Source: Cercis canadensis (taxonomy: Eukaryota > Streptophyta > Magnoliopsida > Fabales > Fabaceae). Taken from it: a DNA stretch of 64,000 nt. The notes under the pieces were generated by a model. The model searched no databases. It saw nothing but the letters and a program-made list of their open reading frames with translations, and had not been told where the DNA came from. The position numbers and the translations under genes are program-made. The stretch spans positions 24,727 to 88,726 of the forward strand of contig QAOA01008090.1 of NCBI GenBank assembly GCA_003255065.1, given 5' to 3'. This document shows, piece after piece, positions 22,776-34,297 of the stretch. Within the stretch, counting starts at the first letter, position 1. Every line of letters starts with the position of its first letter.

Positions 22776-24245
22776 TGATAAGCGGATTTTATACCGTTTA
22801 TCTCGTAATGTTCTTGCTTGCTTCTTGTCTATTCTTGAGTCTCTTAGGATAGGTTTTCATAATTTAAGTCTCATTTTTGTAGGTTTATGTTTTGGGAACC
22901 TTGGAAGCCATTTTGGAGAAATTCGGTGCAAGAAAGAAGGAAAATAATGCAAATTGGAATTGAAGGCAGGGCTTAGGCGCCTCAGCCCCCACTAAGGGAG
23001 CCACAGCACCCCAATGCGTAACTAGCCAGATTTCAGGAAGGAGGGCGTCGCAGCGCCCTATGTTCAGGACCCAACAGACTGAGGACAGAGAGAAGGGTGC
23101 TGCAGCGCCCTAGCACATGAAAAGGAGGGCGCCACAGTGCCCTACCCCCAGGCGCCGCAGCGCCCTAGCTTCAGCAAATAGAGACAGACATCCAGAAAGA
23201 AGGGCGCCGCAACGCCCATCAGGAAACTTCAGGGCGCCATAGCACCCAAACTGAAGGCTGCAATCCCTCGATGGTCAACTCGTGATTTGACCCCTTGGCT
23301 TCCTAAGTTCACTAGGAATCCTATTTTATTTCAATTCCTTTTCTTCCAAAACTTCCTAGGACCTATAAATAGGACTCTTAAAGTCTAAATTAGGGTTCCA
23401 CACTTTCTAGAGAAGAGGCAAGAACAGAAGAGGATTCAAGCTTGAAGATTGAGACTTTCGGCATCGAATCATCACATCCCATAGTTCAATTCTTCATCTC
23501 TCTCTTGTTATTGATGTCTAATCTGTGTGTAATGTTATTTTCTGCAATTATCATGAACTAATTTCATCATCTAGGATGGAGATGTAGCCTAGCTTATGAT
23601 GGATTGTAATTTCTAATGAATTAATCAAAGGACCATCTTCTTAAATTGACTTCTTGATTTCCATTCTTAATGCTTCTGTTTGACTAGCCATCAATATAGA
23701 TGAGTAGGTGATTGCAATAATACTGGAAAGTTAGTTGTGATTGAGGACCATAGGGATTAAGAACATAAATTACATAAGGGATAGGAATATACCATTATGG
23801 TTTATGTAGCCAATAAAAAGAACTATAGAGCAATTGAATTATGAGATTATTCGCAATTCACATAGGAATATAGTGGATTCATAGTTTGAGAATATATTTG
23901 TTTAACCTTGGGAAAGGCTAATAAATAACTTAGGGTTCTTGGTTAGCAATTAGGGAGATTGTTGTTGATTAATGAATTAGGGATAAGAATCTAGACTAAC
24001 TACGGTGAAATCGACATCCTAGATACTTTCTCACCATATTATTACTCATTTTTCTAAGTGATTGTTCTTTGTTTACTATTCTACATTCAATTATCATCAA
24101 AATTCACCTATCAATTGTCTAGATAAAATTAGAATACGCATAATTTTGGTACTTAGTGGCCATAGTCTCTGTGGGACGATAATTAATCTCACTTCTTTAT
24201 TACTTGATTACGGCACGTGCACTTGCGTTCACATTTTTCGTAACA
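22776..24245 (+). repeat. Athila A 5' LTR
   Basis: Begins TGATAAGCGGATTTTATACC and ends CGTAACA. U3 holds about six copies of the GC-rich stem-loop word (22975-23250). The TATA box TATAAATA is at 23364-23371, followed by a leader-like R/U5. It is homologous to 35700-37117 and 55794-57255, but clearly more diverged from them than those two are from each other. Confidence 0.9.
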
Positions 24246-24251
24246 AGTTTT

Positions 24252-24269
24252 TGGCGCCGTTGCCGGGGA
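24252..24269 (+). promoter_or_regulatory. Primer-binding site of gypsy A (tRNA-Asp)
   Basis: TGGCGCCGTTGCCGGGGA is an 18-base match to the complement of the 3' end of plant tRNA-Asp(GUC) as I know it. tRNA-Asp priming is a known Athila trait. The site starts 6 bases after the LTR CA. Confidence 0.85.
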
Positions 24270-24377
24270 TTGTGCGTTTATTAATATCAATACCAACATA
24301 TTCTAGTATTAGTCTAGATTTTATTTATTTTTGTAATCAAGTGGTGTGTGTATTTTTCAGGAAATTCTTCCTAGTGC

Positions 24378-26066
24378 ATGAGAAGTTCGGGGCGAGCAAA
24401 TCTGATTCCTTTGGATTCTGAAATCGAGAAGACTTGTAGACGAAATCGAAGGGAAAGGAGAAACGCGTCACCACCGACTCAGAGTACTATGGAGAATGCC
24501 AGAGAAAATCCACCACCACCAGTGGTTGTCCGAAAACCATTGATGCACTATGGAGTCTCAACAGGACCTGTCCAAATCTCAGGAATCTCTAGGCCAACCA
24601 TTGCGGCAAATTCCTTTGAAATCAAGCCCAGTGTCATCCAAATGATGCAAGCCAATCAGTTTGGTGGCTTTGCAACCGAAGATGCAAATGTGCACTTGGT
24701 AGGATTTCTGGAAATCTATGACACATTCAAGTTCAATGGCGTTACTGATGACGCCCTCAGATTGCGTCTGTTCCCTTTCTCACTGAAGGATGAGGCACAG
24801 AGTTGGCTATACTCCCTTCCAGCATGATCCATTAGCACTTGGGACCAAATGACTGCACAATTCTTGACACAGTTCTTTCCCCCAGCAAGAACTGGCAGAA
24901 TGAGAAACGACATCAACACTTTTGCTTAACATGAGACAGAAGTCTTGTATGAGGCATGGGAGCCGTTCAAGGGTTTGATGAGAAAGTGCCCACATCACGG
25001 CTTACAGGAGTGGATGCAAATTCAAACCTTCTACAATGGTTTGAATGGCAACACTAGAACCGTACTTGATGCTGCTACAAATGGTTCCCTTATGGAGAAA
25101 ACGATTGAGGAAGCTATTAAGCTGCTTGATCAAATGGCGGATAATGCCCGCCAATGGCCATCTGAAAGGATTCCAGCTAAGAAGGCCTATGGGTTGCATG
25201 TTGTAGACACCTTTGTTGCTCTTACTGCAAAAATGGACACAATTGCAAAGCATTTGGGCACTTTTACAGCTAATGCCATTCATTCAACCGTTGCTGCTTG
25301 TGAAGTGTGTCATGGTGAACACTCAAGTACGGATTGCCCAATTGTGACATCAGAAGCACCTCCATCTTTGGAAGAAGCTCATTTTGTGGGAAATTCTAAT
25401 AGGCCAAGCAACCCGTACTCGAATACATACAATCCGGGATGGAGAAATCACCCAAATTTCTCATGGAAAAATTCTCAAAATGTGGTCAAGCCACCCGGAT
25501 TTTAGCCACCGTCTCAATCTCATATGCAAGCTCCTACATAGCCTAAGATTTCTTTAGAAGATGCCCTTGCTCAACTCACAGTGAATACCACTCAGTTTAT
25601 GACAAGGACAGATACGACACTCCAATATCAAGCAGCTTCTATTAGAAACTTAGAGGTACAGATGGGGCAAATCTCAAATTTACTCTCATCCAAAGACCAA
25701 GGTTCTTTACCTAGCAATACGGAGAGAAATCCCAAAGAGCAAGTCAAAGCAATATCTCTGAAAAGTGGCAAAATACTTGAAGAACCGAAGAAAAAGGATA
25801 CAACAGTGGAACCAACCATAGAAAACAACAATGTGGCTGTTGTACCTTCAGAAGATACACTTAAGGGTGAGGTAGTAAAGGAGCGAAAATCAAAGTCTAT
25901 TCTCTTCCCTGATAATCCTCCACCTTACAAACCTCGGGTGCCGTTTCCTCATCGGTTTCAAAAGCAGAACATGGACAAGCAGTTCTCTAAATTTCTTGAA
26001 GTTTCAAGAAACTCCGCATCAACATACCTTTCGCAGAGGCATTGGCACAGATGCCAAGTTATGTGA
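24378..26066 (+). pseudogene. Athila A gag
   Basis: The frame from ATG 24378 encodes an Athila gag: a proline-rich N-terminus, the capsid pattern DALRLRLFPFSLKDEAQSWL, TWDQM, FFPPARTGRM-like, and a zinc knuckle of the Athila form CX2CX3HX4C (CEVCHGEHSSTDC, near 25297-25335). In-frame stops occur at 24825-24827 (TGA), about 24927 (TAA), 25503-25505 (TAG) and about 25540 (TAG). A frame change near 26000-26040 leads into protease. Most stops are single transitions from codons seen in element B. The protein would be the particle-forming and RNA-binding component. Confidence 0.85.
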
Positions 26067-26962
26067 GGTTCATGAAGGAGATTCTCACTAACAAGAGGAG
26101 ATTAGAGGACTATGAAACAATTGCACTTACTGAAGAATGCAGTGTCATTCTCCATAACAAGTTACCTCCAAAGCTCAAAGATCCAGAGAGTTTCACTATT
26201 CCTTGCACTATTAGTAATATTTTCTTTGGAAAGGCGTTATGTGATTTAGGTGCATCTATTAATTTAATGCCTTCATCTGTTTACAGGAAACTTGGACTGG
26301 GAGAAGCAAAGCCGACCTCCATCACTCTCTAGTTAGCAAATCGATCTCTTAAGTACCTCAGAGGAATCCTAGAAGATGTGCTCATAAAAGTGGACAAGTT
26401 TATCTTTCCAACGGATTTTGTGGTGCTTGATATGGAGGAAGATCAGGAGATACCCTTTATCCTTGGCCGACCGTTCTTGGCCACAGGGAATGCCCTCATT
26501 GATGTGCAGAAGGGGCAACTCATACTTAGAGTCAACGATGAAGAAGTTTCCTTCAATGTCTTCAAGGCTCTAAAGCAGTGTGATGAAGCAGACAGTTGTA
26601 TGCGGCTTGACATGATTGACCATTGCACTACAGAGGTCTTTCGAGCTAGTCACCCTCTAGAACCATTGGAAGCTTGTCTCTTAGGCATCTCTCCTAAAGA
26701 AAATCCAGAAATCAACAGTTGTGTGAACTTCCTGAATGTTGTTCCTCCTCAGTTTATCAGAAAATCCTATGAGGAACTTGGCAAAGGTGGCTCACGACCT
26801 CCTCCATCTATAGAGAAACCTCCTGTGCTAGAACTCAAGCCTTTACCTGAGCATCTTAAATATGCTTACCTTGGTGACTCTTCCACTCTTCTGGTCACTA
26901 TTTCATCTTCCCTAAAGGAGGAAGAGGTGGATAAGTTACTAAGGGTCTTAAGGGAGCATTAG
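26042..26962 (+). pseudogene. Athila A protease region
   Basis: The frame includes LPPKLKDPESFTIPC and the aspartic-protease motif LCDLGASINLMP with the catalytic D at 26243-26245. The DLGA form rather than DTG/DSG is usual in Athila. It continues after a TAG (26330-26332) with FVVLDMEEDQEIPFILGRPFL, a typical flap/second-strand region. The frame ends at TAG 26960-26962. The protease would process the Gag-Pol polyprotein. Confidence 0.85.
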
Positions 26963-28443
26963 GCAGCCATAGGATGGACCATCTCAGACATAAAGGGGAT
27001 CAGCCCTCCTTGTGTATGCACAAAATTTTGATGGAAGATGACTTTAAACCCTCCATTGAGCATTAACGTCGGCTGAATCCGAATATGAAAGAAGTGGTGT
27101 GAGCAGAAGTACTGAAGCTTCTGGATGCCGATATCTTCTACCTGATCTCTGACAGTGCATGGGTAAGTCCAGTGCAGGTAGTGCCTAAGAAAGGCAGCAT
27201 GACGGTTGTTAAGAATGAAAATAATGAGCTCATTCTTACAAGGACCGTCACTGGGTGGCGAGTATGCATTGACTATAGGAAGTTGAACAAAGCTACAAGG
27301 AATGACCATTTTCCCCTACCGTTCATTGATCAGATGCTTGATCGACTTGCGGGTCATGCCTATTATTGCTTCCTTGACGGCTACTCTGGGTATAATCAGA
27401 TCTCTATTGCTCCTGAAGACCAAGAGAAGACGACTTTCACCTGTCCCTATGGGACTTTCGCATTCAGGTACATGCCCTTTGGATTGTGCAATGCATCAGC
27501 TACTTTCCAAAGGTGCATGATATCTATTTTCTCTGATATGGTGGAGCGTTATATTGAAGTTTTCATGGACGACTTCTCCGTATTTGGATCTACCTTTGAC
27601 ACTTATCTCAGTCACTTGTCTACTGTTCTGAAAAGATGTGAGGAGACAAATCTAGTTCTTAACTGGGAGAAGTGCCACTTCATGGTCCAAGAGGGAATTG
27701 TGCTTAGACACAAGGTTTCGGCTCAGGGACTTGAGGTGGACAGGGTGAAAATTGCTACCATAGAGAAATTACCTCCACCTACTTCAATTAAAGGCGTGAG
27801 AAGTTTCTTGGGACATGTCGGTTTCTATAGACGGTTCATCAAAGACTTCTCCAAGATCACTAAGCCCTTGTGCAATCTTCTCTTCAAGGATGTCTCATTT
27901 GAGTTTACTGAGGAGTGTTTTCAAGCCTTCGAAAACTTGAAAAAGGCTTTGACTTCAACACCCATCATCATTGCACCGGATTGGTCACTCCCTTTTGAGC
28001 TCATGTGCAACACCAGTGACTATGCAGTTTGGGCAGTTTTGGGTCAACGACAGGACAAGTTGTTACATGCCATTTACTATGCCAGTCGTACACTCGACCC
28101 TGCTTAGATGAATTATGCCACTACCGAGAAGGAGCTCCTGGCGGTTGTCTTCGCCTTCGACAAATTCCGAGCTTATCTCATTGGCTCGAAGGTAATAGTT
28201 TTCACTGACCACTCTGCCATCAAATACTTGTTGGAGAAGAAGGATGCCAAGCCAAGATTAATTCGATGGGTTCTTCTCTTACAAGAATTTGACTTAGAAA
28301 TTAGAGACAAGAAAGGCATTGAGAACCTAGTTGCAGATCATCTCTCCCGACTTGAAACTCCAAAAGAGATAGGGGATACTAAAGTCCCCATTGATGACTC
28401 TTTTCCGGATGAGCAACTCTTTGCTCTTTCTACCACAGTTTAA
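26963..28443 (+). pseudogene. Athila A reverse transcriptase and RNase H
   Basis: A short mutated lead-in is followed by a long RT frame (27172-28107) with VCIDYRKLNKATRNDHFPLPFIDQ, FCFLDGYSGYNQI-type, FTCPYGTFAFRYMPFGLCNA and the catalytic F-M-D-D at 27562-27573. TAG at 28105-28107 interrupts before RNase H (28108-28443; [35 protein letters not shown]). The D, E, D and D positions of RNase H appear present. Functions are cDNA synthesis and RNA removal in the virus-like particle. Confidence 0.9.
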
Positions 28444-28530
28444 CCATGGTTTAGTGACATTGCTAACTTCTTAACGGTCAACCTTCTTCCACCGGATCAA
28501 AGCTACCATCAAAGGAAGAAATTTCTTTCT

Positions 28531-29848
28531 GTGGCCAAGCATTACTACTGGGATGAGCCACTCCTCTTCAAACATTGTTTTGATTCTATCATTCGACGAT
28601 GTGTTCCTGAAGAAGAGATGGAAAGTATCCTCCATCATTGCCATGCATCACCTTACGGTGGACACCATGGTGCCACTAGAACTGCAGCTAAGATTCTTCA
28701 ATCTGGTTTCTACTGGCCTACCATATTCAAGGATGCACAAGCTTATGTCTCGGCTTGTGATCGTTGCCAAAGAATGGGTACCATCTCACGCCGTCATGAA
28801 GTGCCACTGAATAATATTCTAGAGGTGGAGTTGTTTAATGTATGGGGGATCGACTTCATGGGTCCTTTCCCTTCATCCTACAACAATCAATACATTTTGG
28901 TGGCAATGGATTATGTGTCTAAGTGGGTTGAGGCAATAGCTACACCTACCAATGATTCAAAAGTGGTGGTGAACTTCTTGAAGAAGAATATCTTCACTCG
29001 GTTTGGCATTCCAAGAGCCCTAATTAGTGATGAAGGCACTCACTTTTGTAACCAATACCTTGGTGCTCTACTGACCAAATATGGACTCAAACATCAGATT
29101 GCTACTGCTTATCACCCACAGACTAGTGGTCAAGTGGAGATTTCTAATCGGGAGTTGAAGTGGATTCTGGAGAAGACGGTCAATGCCAATAGGATCCAAA
29201 TATGGAGTCAAACATCGGATTGCTACTGCCTATCACCCACAGACTAGTGGTCAAGTAGAGATTTCTAATCGGGAGTTGAAGTGGATTCTGGAGAAGACGG
29301 TAAATGCCAATAGGAAAGATTGAGCGAGGAAGCTGGATGATGCACTCTGGGCATACCGGACAGCATTCAAGACACCCATCGGCACCTCTCCATACCGGTT
29401 GGTTTTCGGGAAGGCTTGTCATCTACCAGTTGAAGTGGAACATCAAGCATACTGGGCCACCAAGAAATTGAACTTTGATCAAAAAGTTGCGGGTGAAAAG
29501 AGATTGCTTCAATTGAATGAGCTTGATGAATTTCGCCAGGATGCATATGAAAATGCCAAGCTCTATAAAGAAAAAACCAAGACATGGCATGACAAACGCA
29601 TCCAGAGGCGTGAATTTGTTCCGGGTCAAAAAGTCCTCCTGTTCAACTCCCGACTTAAGTTATTTCCGGGAAAATTGAAATCCCGATGGTCGGGTCCTTT
29701 CATTGTTGACACTGTTTTTCCCCATGGAGCTATTGAAGTCAAAAGTGGGGATCGCAAGTTCAAGGTCAATGGCCAACGCTTGAAGCATTATGTGGATGGT
29801 GAGGATGAATTTAAAAAATCATCCATCACTCTCAACACCCTCGGCTGA
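28531..29848 (+). pseudogene. Athila A integrase with a 121-bp internal tandem duplication
   Basis: The HHCC finger ([22 protein letters not shown]) and the catalytic core ([36 protein letters not shown] with the final E) lie in 28531-29190. The 121-bp unit 29075-29195 is repeated at 29196-29316. Because 121 is not a multiple of three, the frame is lost. The C-terminal part ([28 protein letters not shown], the GPY/F-like module) is in 29399-29848. Integrase inserts the cDNA into the host genome; here it is broken by the duplication and by a TGA near 29322. Confidence 0.9.
29075..29316 (+). repeat. 121-bp tandem duplication inside integrase of element A
   Basis: Unit 1 (29075-29195) and unit 2 (29196-29316) start with ccaaatatgga. 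They differ at a few positions, and where they differ unit 2 (ggagtcaaacatcggatt, gcctatcaccc) agrees with element B rather than with unit 1. Element B has a single copy. Confidence 0.95.
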
Positions 29849-32800
29849 TGCTTTTCAGAGAAAGTTCGGCTGAGGACTATAAACCAAGCGCTTGTTGGGA
29901 GGCAACCCATCATTCTAACCCCTATCTTTTATGTTCACTTAATCAGAATCTTTTAGTTATTTCGTAATTTTTCGTATTCTTCGCCCTTATTTCTTTTCTT
30001 TGCTTTCTAATTTATTGTTCAACCAGGTGAGGGAACAAGTGTGGGGGTCCATCAGCTGAAAAATTAACGCTAACATGGTTGGATTCATCCAACAGGGCAG
30101 AAGCTTGGGCGCCACAGTGCCCTGTTCTCGGCTGACAGTCCATGGACACCAGACGCTCAGGCGCCGTAGCGCCTAGTGAAGGACGCCGCAGCGCTCTGTC
30201 GCGCACAAGCCACCAGTGTCAAAGGCGCCGCAGCGCCCAGGTAAGTCTTCTTGAAAAAAAAAAAAATAAAAAATAATTTAAAATTTTAAAACGGTGCGTT
30301 TTGGGTTTCAAATTTTAAACACCCATTTCTTCTCCCACGCACGCACACTCCCTCCATTTTCTTCTTCTTCTTCTTCCTCTCCTTCGCACTTACCACTCAA
30401 TCCCTCCCCTAGCTCCCTTTCCTCACACCAAATTCACACAACCATCTCACCATTCACAACAACCATCATTGTCGCACATTTCTCTCACACACACACGCCC
30501 CTTCGAACCCAGCAGTGCACCCACGAGCACACACTCGCACCACACCAAAGGGCTTTCGGGACCTCAAGGGATCATTCCAATTCTCTGCAAGTCAAGGTAA
30601 AATTCTTCCCCTTACTTCATCTGTCTACCTGCTGGTTGTTCTTGGCCAATTTTGGAGGTTCACCATTCGTCCATGTGAGGCTTTCTTAGTTCTGAATTTT
30701 TCTGCACACCTGCTGTTTGACAAAATTCCTCTAAGAGTACCATGTCTATGCATGTGCGTGTTTATACTTTCCCAGCATTCGATATACCCTCTAATAATCT
30801 CATGCATATTAATTTGCCTTCGTAAGAGCTTGTTGAGACTGTTTCCACAACTTATTTAGCATCTCATAATTTCCTATGTCATGCCTTGTGTCTGGTGCCT
30901 TTTGCCTCACGTGTGCCGGTTTACTCCACATTGACTTATTATGTTCATGCTGTGATCTCTTGTCTATCACCCACCACTACATCACTTTTGTTTTGTTCTC
31001 TTGAATTCACTGATGCTATGACTAATTTTTTTTTCTGTGTGCCTCACCTATTGGTCATGCTAGCAGCCCTTACCATTGCTCAGGGAATATTTCTCTCTGG
31101 CGGTTGTTTCTTTTTCTGGTGCACTCATTGCCTGATGTGTAGTCATGACTTACCCCTTTCCCACACTTTGCTGCTACCTCTACACACCTGATCGCCTTGT
31201 GGGGTGGTGTGTTCTGTGTGCTTCTAGCTGCCCCTCGCTCATTTGCCTTGGTTTCCTTTTCACAGGTACAACTCTGTTTCCTGCATCCATGGCACCTCCG
31301 GCAAAGAGAAAGGCAGTTGCATCCCCTTCCGGGTCCGGTACGTACGACCGGAAGAAGTTCGTGCATAAGGAGGCTGAGGCCCGATTCCTAGACTCCGTGA
31401 TCAACAAAGCCTTGGTGCCCGAGCGTGGCCTGGTTTTCACCAGAGCTCTCAATCCCAAAGTTCGGGAACTAGCCGACAATAATGGCTGGTTGCGCTTTGT
31501 GGATCACCCAGTCACATCTATTGTGCCAGTCATCAAGGAGTTCTATGCCAATGCCAAATTCCGAAAGGAATTCAAGGTCTTTGTGTGGGGCAAATGGGTT
31601 CCATTCGACAGTCGCTCCATCAACGCCCTGTTTAAATTTCTGTTTAACCAGGTGAGGAAACAAGTTTGGGGGTCCAAAGATGGGCAATTACGGCTGAAAT
31701 GGCTCGATTCGCACAACAGGACAGAAGCTTGGGCGTCGCAGCGCCCTGTCCTCGGCATCAGTCCATGGCAACCAGAAGCTTAGGCGCCGCAGCGCCCAAG
31801 TACGTTTAATTAAAAAAAAAAAAATTAACCCAAAATGGTGCGTTTCACTCACAGGTTTTAAACCCAAATCCCCTTTCCTTCTTCCTCCCCTCACGCACCT
31901 GCCTTTCCTCCCTCACCATTTTTCCCCAACGTTCACTTTCTCCCCATTTCAATATCTCCCAGTGCACCTCACCCTCACATACACCACTTCACCCATTCAC
32001 TTTAAGTTCAGTTTTGCACCTCACACACCCACACCCTCACTAGATTGTGCCCACATTCGCACACACCACCTCACCTCGGCAATCACACCACCGCGCATGG
32101 GGAATAGGGCTAGTTTTATTTCGATTCTCTTCATCCTTCAGGCAAAGTTCCTCCCATTTCTTTGCTTGTATACATACTGGATTATTGTTGGCCAATTTTG
32201 GAGGTTCAACATGATTCCATGTGAGGTCATTTTATTTCTGGATTTTCATGTCCACCTGCTGTTTGACAAAATTCCTCAAGGGATACCACTTCTATGCAAG
32301 CGCGAGTTTATAATCTCTCCTAGTTCAATGTGCCCTCTAATTCCCAAATTCACATTAATATGCCCTCGTAAGAACTTGTCGAGAATTGTTTCAGAACATT
32401 GCTTAGCAAAGCATGATTCTCCCTTTAATGCCTAGTGTATGGTTCCTGTTTCATCACTTGTGCCTGTTTACTAGCACATCTCTTACACATTGGCTTGTCA
32501 TGCTAACCTGCTATTGGTTCTTTAACTGGTGTTTTGTAATTGTATTGGTATGTTAGCTATTGTTCTGCTCCATAATATGCTACGCCTAGTTGTTTGCTTA
32601 CCATAACTATCGCTAGCACTTGGCCCCATTCTGTTATGCTCATTCTTTGATCTCATGCTTATCACACACCAGTACATCAATCCCTTCAGAGTGCTTATCA
32701 CCACTATCCACACACTTGCAACACCGAACTTATTCACTTACTTGTCTATTTTGTTCTCTTTAATTTGATAATGCCATGTCAATTTTTCTGTGTACCATAC

Positions 32801-33103
32801 CCATTGGCCATGCTAGAGACCGTTAACATTGCCCAGGGGGTATTTCTCTATGGAGATTTCCCACATCTTTTTTGTGCACTAATTGACTGATGTGTCGTCA
32901 TGACTCACATCCCATGCCCTTTTACAAAATCACCGTGCTATCATTTTATCCCATATGTCTATTTTTCTTTACATGGGACATTTTTTTTACCCACACATAC
33001 TTGACTACCTCGTGGTTTGCTGTTTTTCCTTGCTATTTATAGCTGCCCCTCGCTCATTTGCAATTGTTTCATTTTTACAGGTACAACTCCTTTTCCTACA
33101 TCC
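29849..33103 (+). other. Athila A pol-ORF3 spacer, tandemly duplicated
   Basis: A non-coding spacer lies between pol and ORF3. It holds a PPT-like AAGTGTGGGGGT (30037-30048), four GC stem-loop words (30108-30239), donor-like sites AACCAG/GTGAG (about 30026), CCCAG/GTAAGT (30241) and CAAG/GTAAAA (30597), a C/T-rich leader, and an acceptor TTTTCACAG at 31265. From about 31633 the whole block starts again (aaccaggtgaggaaacaagtttggggg; PPT-like word 31662-31673; two GC words 31728-31796), ending in a second acceptor at 33080. The first unit includes the start of a first ORF3 copy (31289-about 31632). Confidence 0.8.
31289..31640 (+). pseudogene. First, truncated ORF3 copy of Athila A
   Basis: ATG 31289 opens the same protein start as the second copy (MAPPAKRK, then KFVHKEAEARFLDSVINKALVPERG, NNGWLRFVDHP, FYANAKFRKEFKVFVWGKWVP, SINALF). 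It is cut at about 31632, where the coding sequence passes directly into a repeat of the post-pol spacer. Unlike the second copy it keeps the tryptophan codon at NNGW. It is a by-product of the spacer duplication. Confidence 0.8.
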
Positions 33104-34297
33104 ATGGCACCTTTGGCAAAGAGAAAGGTCGTCTCCTCCCCTTCCGGGTCCGGCACATATGACCGGAAGAAGTTCGTGCACAAGGAGGCCGAGGCTCGAT
33201 TCTTGGATTCAGTGATCCATGAGGCCTTGGTGCCCGAGCAAGGGTTGATTTTCACCAGAGCGCTCAACCACAGGGTCCGGGAGCTCGCCAACAACAACGG
33301 CTAGTTGCACTTTGTTGACCATCCTATCATCACTGTTGTGCCATTGGTCAAAGAATTCTACGCCAACGCCAAATTCCGCAAGGAATTCAAGGTGTTTGTG
33401 AGGGGTAAGTGGGTGCCATTTGACAGTCGATCCATCAATGCCCTCTTCAGTCTTCCAGACATTGAGGACGACGAGTATGTCCGCTACATCCATGACGGAC
33501 CTGACTGGGACACCATTATCCGCTCACTCTGCCAACCCGACACCCAGTGGAAGATGAGAGATGACACTCCCATTTCTTTCCGAGCATCAGCCCTGGAGAC
33601 CGTCAGCAAGGTGTGGTATCACTTCTTATGTGCCTGCCTCATCCCTACTAGTCACCTTAGTGATGTCACCACGGCCCGGGCTGTTTTCCTCTACTGCATT
33701 GTCATCGGGAAATCCATTAACATCGGATCCCTCATCCAGCTGTCTATTTTACGGTTCATCGATAGCACCAAAGGCATCGCCTTTGGCCATCCATCAGTGA
33801 TCCAGATGTTATGTCAGCGAGCCGGGGTCGAGTGGAGGGCTGAGGAGGAGTTGCTTCATCCGAAGCAACCATTGGACGCCACTGCACACCGTCTTCAAAG
33901 TCCCCGGTCCAGTGCACCACCATCGGCACGCCAGCAAGCACCCTCTTCTGCTTCTACACCGCCACCTGAGGCCCCGCCATCGAGTTCCTCCGGGTCTAGC
34001 TTGGCCCACCTGGAGCGTCAGATGTCTCGCCTACTCCAGTATGCAAATCGATCATCCAGTTTCATGCAGTAGATAGAGAGATTCATGGAGCAAGCCGACC
34101 TTTTTTTCGACCACCAGATGAGCTTTAATGCTCATCTAGCCGAGTTTCATAGCCAGTGCTCCGCCAATCAGGGCTCCGCCATTCCACCATTCCCACTGCC
34201 ACCGGTGCTTTTGCCTTACTCTCCTAGCCTCGACGAGGACTACGGTGCCACCGATGAGGACCCTGGCGATACTGACAGCATGTCTAAAGCCTTCTAG
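33104..34297 (+). pseudogene. Athila A ORF3 (envelope-like / putative plant transposon protein)
   Basis: ATG 33104 begins MAPLAKRK with a lysine/arginine-rich stretch that could act as a nuclear signal. A conserved core follows (FYANAKFRKEF, VFVRGKWVPFDSRSINALFSLPD), then a helical domain (TVSKVWYHFLCACLIPT) and a proline/serine-rich tail. This core is typical of proteins annotated as putative plant transposon protein, encoded downstream of pol in Athila-type elements; their function is unproven. No signal peptide or obvious transmembrane span is visible, so a true envelope role is doubtful. TAG codons at 33302-33304 (tryptophan position) and 34070-34072 break it. Confidence 0.8.

Noticed and set aside
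22975..23250. CRISPR-like array (short repeats with spacers)
   Set aside because: Repeats are imperfect, spacers vary widely in length, and the array sits in a plant LTR; it is a promoter-region word array.
30294..30859. Open frames in the spacer of element A (for example 30294-30689)
   Set aside because: C/T-rich low-complexity leader with many histidine, threonine, serine and proline codons; not conserved in element B.
31469..31894. Minus-strand frames under ORF3 and the spacer
   Set aside because: Mirror frames of the plus-strand ORF3; no own motif.
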